A DNA stretch of 23,741 nucleotides from an uncultured Pelosinus sp. (GTDB lineage Bacteria; Bacillota; Negativicutes; UMGS1260). The notes below the pieces were generated by a model, which was given only the letters and a program-made list of their open reading frames with translations, was not told where the DNA came from and ran no database searches. Location: the NCBI GenBank assembly GCA_900550105.1, contig URQW01000043.1, forward strand, positions 1 to 23,741, written 5' to 3'. Position 1 is the first letter of the stretch, and every line of letters starts with the position of its first letter. Shown here in pieces: positions 22,334-23,741 of the stretch. Position numbers and translations under genes: made by a program.

Positions 22334-23473
22334 ATGAAATTTGAAATGACAGAAGATCAGGCTTTAATGAAAAAACTTGTTCGTGAATTTGCTGAAGCTG
22401 AATTGGCTGAAGGCGCATCAGAAAGAGACGAAAAAGATATTTTTGACCGTAATTTATATGACAAAATGGTCGAATTAGGCTTGTCAGGAATTTGCTTCCC
22501 TGAAGAGTATGGCGGAGCTGGCGGCGACGGTCTAACTTATATTATGGCAGTAGAAGAAATCTCCCGCGTTGATGACGGTTTGGGTATTGCTCTTTCTGCT
22601 AGCGTATCGCTTTGCGCTTGGCCGATTTTTAAATATGGTACAGAAGAACAGAAGAAAAAATTCGTTACTCCTATCGCAGAAGGTACTTCTCTAGGCGCTT
22701 TTGGCTTGACAGAAGCCAATGCTGGTACTGATGCGAGTGCACAGCAATCCATCGCAGTCAAAGACGGCGATGACTATATTTTAAATGGCAGCAAAATGTT
22801 TATTACGAATGCCGAAGTTGCTGATATTTATGTTGTTTTCGCTATGACGGATCGTTCGCAAGGAACGAAAGGGATTACCGCATTCATTTTGGAAAAAGGC
22901 ATGCCAGGCTTTACTTTCGGCAAGAAAGAAGACAAACTTGGTATTCGTTCCTCTCAGACTATGGAATTGATTTTCCAAAACGTCCGTGTTCCAGCAGCAA
23001 ATCGTCTTGGCAAAGAAGGCGAAGGTTTCAAAATTGCTATGACGACTTTAGATGGCGGCCGTATTGGCGTTGCCGCTCAGGCTCTTGGAATTGCACAAGC
23101 AGCTCTGGAACATTCTATTAAATATTCCAAAGAACGCGTTCAGTTCGGCAAACCGATTGCAAAACAGCAGTCACTTGCTTTCATGATGGCTGACATGGCT
23201 ACGAAAATTGAAGCTTCTCGTTTGCTTGTATATCAAGCTGCTTATCTGAAAGATCAGGGCAAACCTTATTCGAAAGAGGCTGCTATGGCTAAAATGTTTG
23301 CTTCTGATTCGGCAATGGAAATTACGACAGATGCTGTTCAGATCTTCGGTGGCTACGGCTATTCGAAAGAATATCCTGTAGAACGTCTCTTCAGAAATGC
23401 GAAAATTTGCCAAATTTATGAAGGCACAAATCAGGTACAACGTATGGTTGTTTCTGGCGCTATCTTGCGGTAA
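22334..23473 (+). CDS. bcd: short-chain acyl-CoA (butyryl-CoA) dehydrogenase
   Basis: The 379-residue flavoprotein is full length for the acyl-CoA dehydrogenase family. Motifs in order are the FAD/substrate stretch FGLTEANAGTDASAQ, NGSKMFITNAEVAD, ALEHSIKYSKERVQFGKPI, the FAD-binding QIFGGYGYSKEYPVERLFRNAK, and IYEGTNQVQR with the catalytic base at about E363. The position of that Glu and the adjoining etfB gene indicate butyryl-CoA dehydrogenase, which reduces crotonyl-CoA with electrons from Etf, often by flavin-based bifurcation in anaerobes. AAAGGAGAG precedes ATG 22334. It has its own promoter, and etfB follows after 50 bases. Oxidative use in butyrate degradation is equally possible. 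Confidence 0.94.
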   Translation: MKFEMTEDQALMKKLVREFAEAELAEGASERDEKDIFDRNLYDKMVELGLSGICFPEEYGGAGGDGLTYIMAVEEISRVDDGLGIALSASVSLCAWPIFKYGTEEQKKKFVTPIAEGTSLGAFGLTEANAGTDASAQQSIAVKDGDDYILNGSKMFITNAEVADIYVVFAMTDRSQGTKGITAFILEKGMPGFTFGKKEDKLGIRSSQTMELIFQNVRVPAANRLGKEGEGFKIAMTTLDGGRIGVAAQALGIAQAALEHSIKYSKERVQFGKPIAKQQSLAFMMADMATKIEASRLLVYQAAYLKDQGKPYSKEAAMAKMFASDSAMEITTDAVQIFGGYGYSKEYPVERLFRNAKICQIYEGTNQVQRMVVSGAILR

Positions 23474-23487
23474 GGGGCTTTTGCCCC
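23474..23487 (+). other. GC-rich hairpin between bcd and etfB
   Basis: GGGGC (23474-23478), a TTTT loop and GCCCC (23483-23487) begin at the base after the bcd stop. No T-run follows directly, so it is more likely an mRNA 3'-end stabiliser or processing site than a terminator. Confidence 0.4.
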
Positions 23488-23523
23488 CCCGCTTTTACTA
23501 ATGTGTAACAGGAGGCCGAAAGT

Positions 23524-23741
23524 ATGGAAATCGTAGTTTGTGTCAAGCAAGTACCTGACACGACCGAAGTGAAAATCGATCCCGTAACGAACACGCTCGT
23601 TCGTCAGGGAGTGCCGAGCATTGTCAATCCTTTTGACAAAAATGCCTTGGAAGCGGCGCTGCAACTCAAAGAAAAAGAAGGCGGCAAAGTGACCGTCGTC
23701 TCCATGGGACCGCCTCAGGCGAAAGACGCCCTGAAAGAATG
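23524..23741 (+). CDS. etfB: electron transfer flavoprotein beta subunit, partial
   Basis: The gene begins at ATG 23524 after AGGAGG and is cut by the window edge after about 72 codons. The start MEIVVCVKQVPDTTEVKI and the following VNPFDKNALEAALQLKE are typical of EtfB/FixA, which binds the adenine-nucleotide cofactor in the Etf heterodimer. Directly behind bcd, it is almost certainly the electron partner of that enzyme, with etfA expected next. Whether this Etf bifurcates electrons cannot be decided from the fragment. Confidence 0.93.
   Translation, partial: MEIVVCVKQVPDTTEVKIDPVTNTLVRQGVPSIVNPFDKNALEAALQLKEKEGGKVTVVSMGPPQAKDALKE

Noticed and set aside
1..23741. CRISPR array, tRNA/rRNA genes, transposase or prophage genes
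   Set aside because: No regularly spaced direct repeats, no tRNA-like cloverleaf with CCA, no rRNA signature and no transposase or integrase motif were found on either strand.

Overview
The window looks like chromosomal DNA from an anaerobic, low-to-moderate-GC Firmicute. A member of the Negativicutes (Sporomusaceae-like) is my best guess. The support is a tyrosine T-box, strong purine-rich Shine-Dalgarno sites with many GTG/TTG starts, SepF, YlbF, TypA, a DnaE-type Pol III, sigma-54 promoters, and a CoA-transferase/butyryl-CoA dehydrogenase/EtfB set typical of fermenters. The genus is inference only. I see no insertion sequence with a transposase, no CRISPR array, and no rRNA or tRNA gene.

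Layout. (1) 1-375 (-): start of a UPF0173 metallo-beta-lactamase-fold hydrolase, cut by the window edge. (2) 543-1751 (+): a cofactor operon of a MoaD-like protein, moaC and a mogA/moaB-type gene; the MoaD-like protein lacks the C-terminal Gly-Gly. (3) 1791-4011 (+): promoter, tyrosine T-box leader, then aroF-type DAHP synthase and tyrA prephenate dehydrogenase overlapping by ATGA. (4) 4004-5617 (-): membrane-anchored or secreted SGNH hydrolase with three Ig/FN3-like repeats. (5) 5867-8247 (+): a soluble histidine kinase with an HPt domain, coupled to a response regulator whose SpoIIE-type phosphatase domain has lost several metal-binding aspartates. (6) 8347-10130 (+): trmL, ylbF-like and murB. 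(7) 10275-17917 (+): separately terminated beta-CASP nuclease, typA, sepF and dnaE genes. (8) 18034-20111 (-): a YdcF-like gene and a GntP-family permease. (9) 20596-23741 (+): a family I CoA-transferase, butyryl-CoA dehydrogenase and the start of etfB.

How parts work together. AroF and TyrA make tyrosine precursors; uncharged tRNA-Tyr read by the T-box should raise their expression. The kinase and degenerate-phosphatase regulator form a phosphorelay whose output may be binding rather than catalysis. The right-hand end is a short-chain acid module: the permease brings in an organic acid, the CoA-transferase activates it, and Bcd/Etf act on C4 acyl-CoAs.

The most striking signal is in the 484-bp gap 20112-20595. 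Two divergent sequences with sigma-54 (-24/-12) spacing face the permease and the CoA-transferase, and two tandem dyads of the form TGTCTA-N4/5-TAGACR lie about midway between them. This is the layout expected for one enhancer-binding protein controlling transport and activation together; no such activator gene is in the window. Other points of interest are a terminator plus a near-leaderless mini-ORF ahead of typA, an orphan terminator in a divergent promoter region, and a long palindrome nested inside the dnaE/ydcF terminator.
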